Origin: RGUW01 sp049421025
GTDB lineage: Bacteria > Cyanobacteriota > Cyanobacteriia > PCC-6307 > Cyanobiaceae
DNA: 12,564 nucleotides
Direction of reading: 5' to 3'
Assembly: GCA_049421025.1 (NCBI GenBank)
Contig: JBMSMG010000051.1
Coordinates: 1-12,564, forward strand
The translations under genes were made by a program, and so were the position numbers. The notes under the pieces were generated by a model. It saw nothing but the letters and a program-made list of their open reading frames with translations. It had not been told where the DNA came from and did no database searches. Shown here piece by piece: positions 6,151-12,082 of this stretch; the first letter of the stretch is position 1, and each line of letters begins with the position of its first letter.

Positions 6151-6939
6151 TTGCCGGTTCAGCCCTGCGTGAGCACCGATCCATTGGCGCCGTTGTGGGA
6201 GCAGCTGGGTTGGCAACCCAACCCCCAGCAGCTGGAGTTGTTCATCCAGCTGCAGCACCAGTTGCAACAGTGGAACTGCCGGCTCAACCTGACGCGCCTG
6301 GTCGAGGGCGATGACTACTGGATCGCCCAGGTGTTTGACAGCCTCTGGCCCATGGCTGCTGTGCTGCGCGCGCAGCACAGCGCCGGCGCAGATGCCAAGC
6401 CGCTGCGGCTGATCGATGTCGGCACAGGCGGGGGGTTTCCAGGCCTGGCGCTGGCCATTGCCCTACCCGAAGCCGAACTGAGCTTGGTCGACTCGGTGCA
6501 ACGCAAGATCGAAGCCGTGCGCGCCATGGCAGCAGCCCTTGGACTGGCGCCAAGGCTGCACTTTTGCAGCGAGCGCATCGAAAAGCTGGGACGCAGCGCC
6601 CCCTGGCGAGGCGGGTTCGATTGGGCTGTCGCCCGTGCTGTGGCGCCCGCTCCAGTGGTGGCTGAGTATCTGGTGCCGCTGCTCAAACCCGACGGCCAGG
6701 CCCTGCTGTACCGAGGGCAATGGTCAGACGACGATCAACGCCAGCTCTCAGCAGCAGCACGCAGCCTCAATGCCGGCATCGAGCAGGTGATGCGCTGCGA
6801 CCTACCCGCCGGACGCGGCCAGCGCACCGCGATCACGCTGCGGCCCAAACAAGGCTGCCCGCGTCAGTACCCCAGGGCGGTGGGGCTACCGGCCAAACAG
6901 CCACTGGGAAGCGTCAAGGACGCGGCAGGGTCCGCTTGA
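6151..6939 (+). CDS. rsmG: 16S rRNA (guanine-527-N7)-methyltransferase
   Basis: RsmG/GidB, which uses S-adenosylmethionine to methylate G527 in the 530 loop of 16S rRNA. It has 262 residues, somewhat longer than the E. coli enzyme (207). Signatures are WNCRLNLTRL (41-50), the SAM-binding LIDVGTGGGFPGLALA (about 87-102), LVDSVQRKIE and DWAVARAVAPAPVV. The TTG start is chosen for its AAGGAG Shine-Dalgarno. An in-frame GTG at 6169 is the alternative, and the frame further upstream overlaps the divergent J-domain gene. The C terminus carries an extra Pro/Gly-rich tail of about 25 residues, and its last 26 bases overlap the 3' end of the convergent ferredoxin gene. Confidence 0.95.
   Translation: MPVQPCVSTDPLAPLWEQLGWQPNPQQLELFIQLQHQLQQWNCRLNLTRLVEGDDYWIAQVFDSLWPMAAVLRAQHSAGADAKPLRLIDVGTGGGFPGLALAIALPEAELSLVDSVQRKIEAVRAMAAALGLAPRLHFCSERIEKLGRSAPWRGGFDWAVARAVAPAPVVAEYLVPLLKPDGQALLYRGQWSDDDQRQLSAAARSLNAGIEQVMRCDLPAGRGQRTAITLRPKQGCPRQYPRAVGLPAKQPLGSVKDAAGSA
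6358..6381. repeat. 24-base perfect palindrome in rsmG
   Basis: The 12 bases GCTGTGCTGCGC are followed at once by their exact reverse complement, with no spacer. The symmetry breaks at 6357/6382. It encodes the AVLRAQHS part of RsmG, between the substrate-side region and the SAM motif, a segment that is not a family signature. Confidence 0.7.
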
Positions 6940-7303
6940 GACGCGCTGGCGCTGGCAAACCAAGCGGCTGCAGCTCCTGCTCGCGCAGACGCTGCTCTAA
7001 AGCGGGCAGCTCGTCATAACTGACCCAATGGATGCAATCCACAGGGCAGGTGTCGATCGCCTCTTGAATGCGCTCGGTGCTGTCGCCGTCTTGCCTGATG
7101 GCCCGCGAGCGTCCCAGATCAGGCTCCAGCACAAAGGTGTTGGAGGCCACATGGGCGCAGTAGCGGCAACCGATGCAAGCCGCCTCATCGACCCAGACGG
7201 CGCGCTGACGCAACACGCCCCCGAGCAGAGGCTCAAGGCCTGTTGGCTTGAGCCGGCAGGCGCCGGACTCAACATCGAACGCCAGCGAGGGATCGACCGT
7301 CAT
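6914..7303 (-). CDS. 4Fe-4S single-cluster ferredoxin
   Basis: A 129-residue iron-sulfur electron carrier. The ligand pattern is C43-x2-C46-x2-C49, then C86-P after 36 residues (DTCPVDCIHWV), the arrangement of monocluster 4Fe-4S ferredoxins. C90 and C16 are additional cysteines. Around the ligands VWVDEAACIGCRYCAHVASNTF and the acidic QDGDSTERIQEAID stretch resemble the ferredoxin domain of chloroplast DnaJ-Fer proteins as I know it. It is the last of a tight minus-strand run (DUF2997, ycf35, ferredoxin), 13 bases after ycf35, and overlaps the rsmG 3' end by 26 bases. It is distinct from plant-type 2Fe-2S photosynthetic ferredoxin. The redox partner is unknown. Confidence 0.93.
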   Translation of the reverse strand: MTVDPSLAFDVESGACRLKPTGLEPLLGGVLRQRAVWVDEAACIGCRYCAHVASNTFVLEPDLGRSRAIRQDGDSTERIQEAIDTCPVDCIHWVSYDELPALEQRLREQELQPLGLPAPARLKRTLPRP

Positions 7304-7316
7304 CGGCCGTTGCGGC

Positions 7317-7706
7317 TCAGCTCCAGCGCGTCACCACCAGCTCGATGGAGCCGTCGTCGCTGTTGGTCTGTTCGGCCACCTGAAACCCCTCAGCTTGACT
7401 GGCAGCCAGGATCGCCTCAAGCGCATACCGCTGGTTGAGCTGGCTCAAGAAACGCTCGGGCGGCACCGGCAGCGACCAGAGGTCGAGATCGGCGACAAGC
7501 TCATAGGTTCCGCTTTGGGCATTGAGGCGAAAACCAAAATCGCCGCCCTGCTCAGGCGAGACAACAAGCTCGGCCAGGTCCTGCTGGCCGCGGTATCCCC
7601 TGACCTGACGCGGACCAGCCACAGGGGCATGACCCAGCGCGCCGAGTGCAGCCTCAAGGGCTTGGCGGTCACGCAACTCGGTCTTGATCGTGCTGAAGTG
7701 CGACAT
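7317..7706 (-). CDS. ycf35: Ycf35 / DUF1257 protein
   Basis: A 129-residue soluble protein with the hallmark Ycf35 start MSHFSTIKTELRDRQALEAALGALG and a C-terminal part (RYALEAILAASQAEGFQVAEQ) typical of DUF1257. The family is found in cyanobacteria and in plastid genomes of red and related algae; no biochemical function is established to my knowledge. The ATG is 17 bases after the DUF2997 stop, and the ferredoxin gene follows 13 bases later, so the three appear to form an operon. The SPEQGGDFGFRLNAQSGTYELVADLDLW segment suggests beta structure. No transmembrane helix is seen. Confidence 0.92.
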   Translation of the reverse strand: MSHFSTIKTELRDRQALEAALGALGHAPVAGPRQVRGYRGQQDLAELVVSPEQGGDFGFRLNAQSGTYELVADLDLWSLPVPPERFLSQLNQRYALEAILAASQAEGFQVAEQTNSDDGSIELVVTRWS

Positions 7707-7723
7707 CGCTACCGGGCAATGAA

Positions 7724-7966
7724 TCAGGGGAGCGGGGTGGTGCTTGTGGTCTCAAGGCTGGCGCTGAGTTGGGAGGTCAACGCAGCAGCCTGATACGCCT
7801 CGGCTGTGGGCTGGCGTTGCTGCACGGTCCCCAGGCGAGCCTCGATCTGCTCGGTCAGCCGCTCACAAGCATTGCCAGAGAGACCTTCGACGGTCTCCTC
7901 GACACGGCCATCAGAGCGAATGCGAAACCGAATGGTCTGGAGCGAGGGCTGAGAGGCCAAGCACAC
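7724..7966 (-). CDS. DUF2997 family protein
   Basis: An 80-residue small protein. The core QTIRFRIRSDGRVEETVEGLSGNACERLTEQIEARLG matches my knowledge of DUF2997: a beta-hairpin with a DGR turn, then a conserved Gly-x-x-Cys and an amphipathic helix. The tail is Gln/Ala/Thr-rich and probably disordered. The start is uncertain: GTG 7966 gives MCLASQPS and TTG 7960 gives MASQPS, and neither has a clear Shine-Dalgarno. It lies 44 bases after the HEAT-repeat gene and 17 before ycf35. DUF2997 and DUF1257 are commonly adjacent in cyanobacteria, which argues that they work together. The function is unknown. Confidence 0.83.
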   Translation of the reverse strand: MCLASQPSLQTIRFRIRSDGRVEETVEGLSGNACERLTEQIEARLGTVQQRQPTAEAYQAAALTSQLSASLETTSTTPLP

Positions 7967-8010
7967 GCCAGCGAGTTGATGGATGTTAGCGGCGCTGAGC
8001 TGGGGTTGAC

Positions 8011-8850
8011 TCAGTTGAGCAGGCCTTCATCGACCAGGGTCTGCAACTGCTCCAGCACCTGGGGTTGCTCAAGCTGCTCGAGCGCCAGACGCGCCTCATC
8101 TCGGACGCTGGCTTCTGAGTCGACCAGCAAGGTCTGCAGCAACGCCTGCACCACAGCCTGCTGCCTAGGCTCGATCAGATCGGGATACAACCGCCCCAGC
8201 GCCCAAGCGCTGTTGCTGCGCACAGCCGCTTCGCTGTCGATGCGCAGGCTCTGCAGCAACTGGGCTGCCGCCGGATCAGCCTTGGCCGGACCCGTGGCAC
8301 CCACATCGGCCAGCGAGGTGGCGGCCCAGAGGCGCACGGCCGCGACGTCGACCTGCAGCGAGCGGATCAGCGGATGCAGCACCGGTGCATCGGCAAAGTT
8401 GGCGAGGCTCCAGGCCACCGCCTTGCGCACATAGCCGTTGCTGTCGCTCGCCAACAACGCGAGCAACGGCTCCACCGCCAGTGGCGTTGGATTGCGGCCG
8501 AGGGCATAAACCGCGCTCATGCGCTCGATCGGGCAGGGCGCCTCCAGCAAAGGCAGCAACTTGGGGATCGCCCGCGGATCGCGGTGCTCACAAAAGATGC
8601 GCAGCCCCTGCAGGCGCGCGTCGTGATCACCGCCAAGCAACGTCAGGCCTAGGTCGCATTCGGCAGCGGCATCGGCACTGGCCAGCTCGCCCGGTTCGAT
8701 CTCATCGAGCGGGTCACCCAGCAGCTCCTGTGCCAGCTCGGCGGCGAGCACGTCAGGATCCAGCACCAGCTCGTGACCGGCGTTCTCGTCATAGGGCTTC
8801 CAGGCAGGTCCACTGGAGCCGTCAAAGGCTGGTTGTTCCTGCACGCTCAA
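8011..8850 (-). CDS. HEAT-repeat (PBS-lyase-like) protein
   Basis: A 279-residue all-helical scaffold protein. After an acidic N-terminal part of about 70 residues come about five to six HEAT/PBS-lyase-like repeats with recurrent patterns: DARLQGLRIFCEHRDPRAIPKLLPLL, IERMSAVYALGRNPTPLAVEPLLALL, YVRKAVAWSLANFADAPVLHPLI, AVRLWAATSLADVG, AVRSNSAWALGRL and SVRDEARLALEQL. Such repeats occur in phycobilin lyases of the CpcE/F type and in other cyanobacterial binding proteins. The absence of bilin-operon neighbours argues against a lyase here. The start is TTG 8850, or GTG 8844. It lies 10 bases after the symporter's small partner ORF and is followed by the DUF2997, ycf35 and ferredoxin genes. It probably acts as a binding platform. 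Confidence 0.88.
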   Translation of the reverse strand: MSVQEQPAFDGSSGPAWKPYDENAGHELVLDPDVLAAELAQELLGDPLDEIEPGELASADAAAECDLGLTLLGGDHDARLQGLRIFCEHRDPRAIPKLLPLLEAPCPIERMSAVYALGRNPTPLAVEPLLALLASDSNGYVRKAVAWSLANFADAPVLHPLIRSLQVDVAAVRLWAATSLADVGATGPAKADPAAAQLLQSLRIDSEAAVRSNSAWALGRLYPDLIEPRQQAVVQALLQTLLVDSEASVRDEARLALEQLEQPQVLEQLQTLVDEGLLN

Positions 8851-8860
8851 CGGCCCTGCC

Positions 8861-9016
8861 TCACTGAATGGGTGCTGGCGCCAGCATGTCGCCGGGCAGC
8901 CAGATGCGGGCGCTCACGGCAAACAGAGCCAGGCCAAACAGCAGCACGATGGCCGCTGGCAACAAGGTGGAGCGAAAGAACTGCACGGCACAGAGACATC
9001 TGCCTGGAGGCATCAT
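8861..9016 (-). CDS. Small single-helix membrane protein overlapping the symporter stop
   Basis: A 51-residue ORF (MMPPGRCLCAVQFFRSTLLP at the start) with one hydrophobic helix at about residues 17-35 and a short C-terminal tail ending LPGDMLAPAPIQ. Its first ATG overlaps the symporter TGA as ATGA, and a second ATG at 9013 gives TGATG, so either start implies coupled translation with the transporter. The helix has Arg15 on its N-terminal side and Arg37 just after it, so topology is not decided by charge. Several SSS-family transporters have a small membrane protein encoded next to them (YjcH with ActP, YhdT with PanF). A similar accessory role is suggested by analogy only, since this one is shorter and not clearly related. 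The HEAT gene follows after 10 bases. Confidence 0.65.
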   Translation of the reverse strand: MMPPGRCLCAVQFFRSTLLPAAIVLLFGLALFAVSARIWLPGDMLAPAPIQ

Positions 9017-10767
9017 CGCGTGCCAGAGCGCAGCCAGCCCTGCAGCAAGGTTCGCTGCTGCAGCCCCGCCGTAGCAACGACGGCCAGCAGCAGGCCGCCC
9101 CAACCCCACAGCGGCAGCTTCAACAGGAAGCCGCCGATGCCCACCAGGGCGCCAAACAACACAGCGCAGCTCAGCACCAGCTGGGTGATCAGATCCAGCA
9201 GGCTTTCCTGGGGCTCCACACCGGTGCGCCGGCGCCAAGCAGCCCAGCCCGGACCGGCCGGCCGCACTGTGTGAACGAAGCGCTCCAGCACGGCCGCCGA
9301 TTCAGGAGGTGTGGCCAGCATCACCAGGATCCACAGCACCGCCGTGATCACCGTGGTGACGAGCAGCCGCAGGCCATAGTCATCCACCCGCAGCACCGGC
9401 ACCACCGAGGTGCAGAAGCCGACCAGAAAGCCGCCGAGCATCGCCGCCAGCTCGGCAGCGGCATTGATGCGCCACCAGAACCAGCGCAGCACCAGCACCA
9501 CCCCGGGGCCGGTGCCGATAGCAATCACCAGCCGGAACACCGTGCCGATGTTGTCGCTGAGTAGGGCAGTGAGCACCCCCAGCCCGACCAGCAGCACCGA
9601 GGCCAGCTGGCCGATCAACAACAGCTCACGCTGGCCCGCCGCAGGGCGCATGAAACGTTGATACAGGTCATGGGTCAGGTAGCTGGCGCCCCAGTTGACC
9701 GCCGTGCTGACGGTGCTCATGAAAGCAGCCACCAGCGACACCACCACCAGCCCCAGCGCCACAGGCGGCAGCAGCTTCACCGCCAGCAGCGGGTAGCTCT
9801 GCTCCCAGTCGGTGGCGTCGGGGAGCAACACCACCGCCGCCAATGCCACGACGATCCAGGGCCAGCTGCGCAGCAGGTAGTTGACCGCCAGAAACACCCA
9901 GCTGGCGATGCGCGCCTGGCGTTCATCGCGGGTGGCCAGCAAGCGCTGAATGAATTCCCCGCCACCGTCGCTGCGGCGAAAGCTCCACCACTGCAGCGCG
10001 ATATAAGCCGTAAAGGTCGGAATCGAGATCCCGGCACCCTCGAGCCAGCGCAACTGGCCGTCTTGCACCTGCCACGGCACCAGGGCGAGCAGCTCAGGGC
10101 GGTTAAGCGCACGCACGCTGGCGAGCATGGCGTCCATGCCGCCGGCGGCATGGACGGCGTACACCGCTACGGCAAAAGCACCGGCCAGGGCAAGCACGAG
10201 CTGCAGCAAGTCGGTCACCACCACCGCCCAGAGACCACCGGCAGCGGTGTAGACCAGCACCAGCAGCCCCACAACCACCAGCAAGGTGAGACGCGCTGAC
10301 GGTGTGGGAGCCAGCCCAAGGGCCTCGCTCACCTTGGCCATGGCCAAAAAGGCATAGCCGATGCCGATGCAATTGATCGGCAGGGCGAACAAAAACGCCT
10401 TGATGCCTCGCAGCCAGGCCGCCGCCGCACCGCCGTAGCGCAGCTCGGTGAAGGCAGCGTCGGTGAGCACGCCGCTGCGTCGCCACAGCGGGGCAAACAC
10501 CACCGCCATGGCGACGTGCGCCACCCCGAAACTCCACCACTCCCAGTTGCCGGCCAGCCCCCTGACGCCGACGAGGCCTGCCACATAGAGCGGGGTATCG
10601 ACCGAAAACGTGGTGGCAGCCATGGAGGCACCAGCGAGCCAACCCTTGAGCTGGCGACCAGCCACGAAGTAGTCGGCCTCATCGCGGTTGCGCCGCGCCA
10701 GCCACAGGCCCACCGCCAGGCTCGCTAGCAAATAGCCGATCAGGATCAGCCAGTCGACCAGAGCCAT
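9013..10767 (-). CDS. Sodium:solute symporter (SSS family), substrate unknown
   Basis: A 584-residue inner-membrane secondary transporter that would use a sodium gradient to import a solute. About 13 to 15 hydrophobic segments are visible. The start region (ILIGYLLASLAVGLWLARRNRDEADYFVAGRQLKGW) is the typical SSS opening, ATTFSVDTPLYVAG is the TM2 region, and AAFMSTVSTAVNWGASYLTHDLYQRF (about 347-372) matches the family sodium-site and signature segment with its Ser/Thr-rich helix and D-x-Y. Two further helices lie beyond about residue 520, an extension seen in long SSS members. ATG 10767 is used; a TTG lies directly before it. It begins 24 bases after rlmN and overlaps a 51-codon membrane ORF at its stop. 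I cannot name the substrate. Confidence 0.93.
   Translation of the reverse strand: MALVDWLILIGYLLASLAVGLWLARRNRDEADYFVAGRQLKGWLAGASMAATTFSVDTPLYVAGLVGVRGLAGNWEWWSFGVAHVAMAVVFAPLWRRSGVLTDAAFTELRYGGAAAAWLRGIKAFLFALPINCIGIGYAFLAMAKVSEALGLAPTPSARLTLLVVVGLLVLVYTAAGGLWAVVVTDLLQLVLALAGAFAVAVYAVHAAGGMDAMLASVRALNRPELLALVPWQVQDGQLRWLEGAGISIPTFTAYIALQWWSFRRSDGGGEFIQRLLATRDERQARIASWVFLAVNYLLRSWPWIVVALAAVVLLPDATDWEQSYPLLAVKLLPPVALGLVVVSLVAAFMSTVSTAVNWGASYLTHDLYQRFMRPAAGQRELLLIGQLASVLLVGLGVLTALLSDNIGTVFRLVIAIGTGPGVVLVLRWFWWRINAAAELAAMLGGFLVGFCTSVVPVLRVDDYGLRLLVTTVITAVLWILVMLATPPESAAVLERFVHTVRPAGPGWAAWRRRTGVEPQESLLDLITQLVLSCAVLFGALVGIGGFLLKLPLWGWGGLLLAVVATAGLQQRTLLQGWLRSGTR
10131..10156. repeat. 26-base perfect palindrome in the symporter gene
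   Basis: The 13 bases CGTCCATGCCGCC are followed with no spacer by their exact reverse complement. Symmetry fails at 10130/10157. It covers the HAAGGMDA part of the transporter, in a predicted loop between helices, so no membrane constraint obviously forces it. Confidence 0.75.
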
Positions 10768-10791
10768 CAAGCCGGCGCCAGAGACCTGACG

Positions 10792-11874
10792 CTAAGCCGG
10801 CTGCAGGGTTGCGGCCAGGCGCCGGCGCAGCTGTCCGCAGGCGGCATCGGCATCAAGGCCGCGGCTGGCGCGCACGCTCACGGCGACATGACGCTCCTGC
10901 AAGGCGCGGCGAAAGGCTTCGACGGCCTGGGGCGTGGGCCGCTGGAACTCCTCCTCAGCGATCGGGTTGTAGGCAATCAAATTGACATGGCTCTGAAAGC
11001 CGCGCAGCAACCTGGCCAACGCCTCAGCATGGCGTAGTTGATCATTGAGACCGCCCAGCAAGATGTACTCAAAGCTGACGCGGCGCCCGGTGATCGCGAC
11101 GTAGCGGCGGCAGTCGTCGAGCAGGGCCTCGATCGGGTAGGCATGGGCGGTCGGGATCAGCTCCTCGCGCAGACGCTGATCGGGGGCGTGCAGGCTCACC
11201 GCCAGGGTGAACTGGGCACGGCCCAGGCGCTCTAGGGCCAGCTCGGCCAAACGCGGCAGGGTGTTGGCCACACCAACGGTGCTGACCGTGATCTGCCGCT
11301 GGGCCATGCCCAGGTCGCTGCATAGGCAATCGATCGCAGCGAGCACAGCGTCAAGGTTGAGCAGGGGCTCGCCCATCCCCATGAACACCACATGGCTGGG
11401 GCGGATGCCCATGGCCTCCCGCACGCACAGCACCTGATCGACGATCTCGTGAACGGCCAACGAGCGCTGCAAGCCGCCCTTGCCCGTGGCACAGAAGCGG
11501 CAGGCCATCGGGCAGCCCACCTGGGAGCTGACACACACCGTGAGCCGCTCAGCGGCCGGGATCCCGACCGTTTCGATGCTCAGATCATCGGGGGTGGCCA
11601 GCAGCAGCTTGGTGGTGCCATCGGCGGCCACGCTGCGGTGCACCTCGCGCGAGCGCCCGATCCAGTCGAACAAACCTGGTGGCACCGAGGCCGCCAGCTG
11701 CTCGCGCCAGCCCTTGGAGAGCACGGTGATCTGCTCAATCCGGCTGACGCCCTTGGCGTAAATCCAGTCGTGCAGCTGGCGCCCACGAAAGGCTGGCTGA
11801 CCGTGGCTCTGGGCCCACTGCTCCAGCTGGGCTTTCCCCATGCCCAGAAGGGCAAGGGGAGCAGCAACGCTCAC
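10792..11874 (-). CDS. rlmN: Dual-specificity 23S rRNA / tRNA adenine C2-methyltransferase
   Basis: A radical-SAM enzyme, 360 residues, that makes 2-methyladenosine at A2503 of 23S rRNA and, in E. coli, at A37 of some tRNAs. The cluster motif C-x3-C-x2-C is at C121, C125 and C128 (GCPMACRFCATG). C114 in TVCVSSQVGC and the C-terminal C346 in DADAACGQL correspond to the two mechanistic cysteines of RlmN. VVFMGMGEPLLN, FTLAVSLHAPD and FEYILLGGLND are further family blocks. GTG 11874 is taken as the start because it overlaps the hli stop as GTGA; a TTG just before it is the alternative. The symporter gene follows 24 bases after the stop. Confidence 0.96.
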   Translation of the reverse strand: MSVAAPLALLGMGKAQLEQWAQSHGQPAFRGRQLHDWIYAKGVSRIEQITVLSKGWREQLAASVPPGLFDWIGRSREVHRSVAADGTTKLLLATPDDLSIETVGIPAAERLTVCVSSQVGCPMACRFCATGKGGLQRSLAVHEIVDQVLCVREAMGIRPSHVVFMGMGEPLLNLDAVLAAIDCLCSDLGMAQRQITVSTVGVANTLPRLAELALERLGRAQFTLAVSLHAPDQRLREELIPTAHAYPIEALLDDCRRYVAITGRRVSFEYILLGGLNDQLRHAEALARLLRGFQSHVNLIAYNPIAEEEFQRPTPQAVEAFRRALQERHVAVSVRASRGLDADAACGQLRRRLAATLQPA

Positions 11875-12053
11875 CAAACCAGAAGGCCATGGCCCAGCTT
11901 GGCTTCCAGCGCCACCAGGGCGATGAAACCAAGCATGGCCAGCCGACCGTTGAGCTTCTCGTTGTGAAGGTGGAAGCCGTAGCGCGGCAAACGGCGCTGC
12001 GGCACCGGGGTGCCGAGCTCTGTCTTGGCGCCAGAAGAAGTCGTCATGAACAT
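11871..12053 (-). CDS. hli: High-light-inducible protein (HLIP/SCP)
   Basis: A 60-residue single-helix thylakoid protein of the LHC superfamily that binds chlorophyll and carotenoid and protects photosystem assembly under light stress. The chlorophyll-binding motif ExxNGRxAMxGF is complete (E32, N35, G36, R37, M40, G42), followed by the helix IALVALEAKLGHGLLVW. RYGFHLHNE just upstream is the usual approach sequence. Two ATGs are possible, 12053 and 12047; neither has a strong Shine-Dalgarno. It begins 29 bases after the rpoC2 stop and overlaps rlmN as GTGA. Transcription with rpoC2 or from a promoter inside rpoC2 is possible; no promoter is evident in the 29 bases. Confidence 0.94.
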   Translation of the reverse strand: MFMTTSSGAKTELGTPVPQRRLPRYGFHLHNEKLNGRLAMLGFIALVALEAKLGHGLLVW

Positions 12054-12082
12054 GACGCTAGGGCTTGCGCTGAGCGCTTGGC

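Noticed and set aside
7571..7590. 7-bp inverted repeat CGGCCAG / CTGGCCG in ycf35
   Set aside because: Short stems of this size are frequent in GC-rich coding DNA; there is no positional reason to call it regulatory.
9658..10299. A 213-codon plus-strand frame opposite the symporter
   Set aside because: Its His/Gln-rich product with no fold signature is the complement of hydrophobic-helix codons.
12054..12082. GCGCT/AGCGC symmetry between rpoC2 and hli as a terminator
   Set aside because: The loop would be too small for a full stem and no U tract follows.
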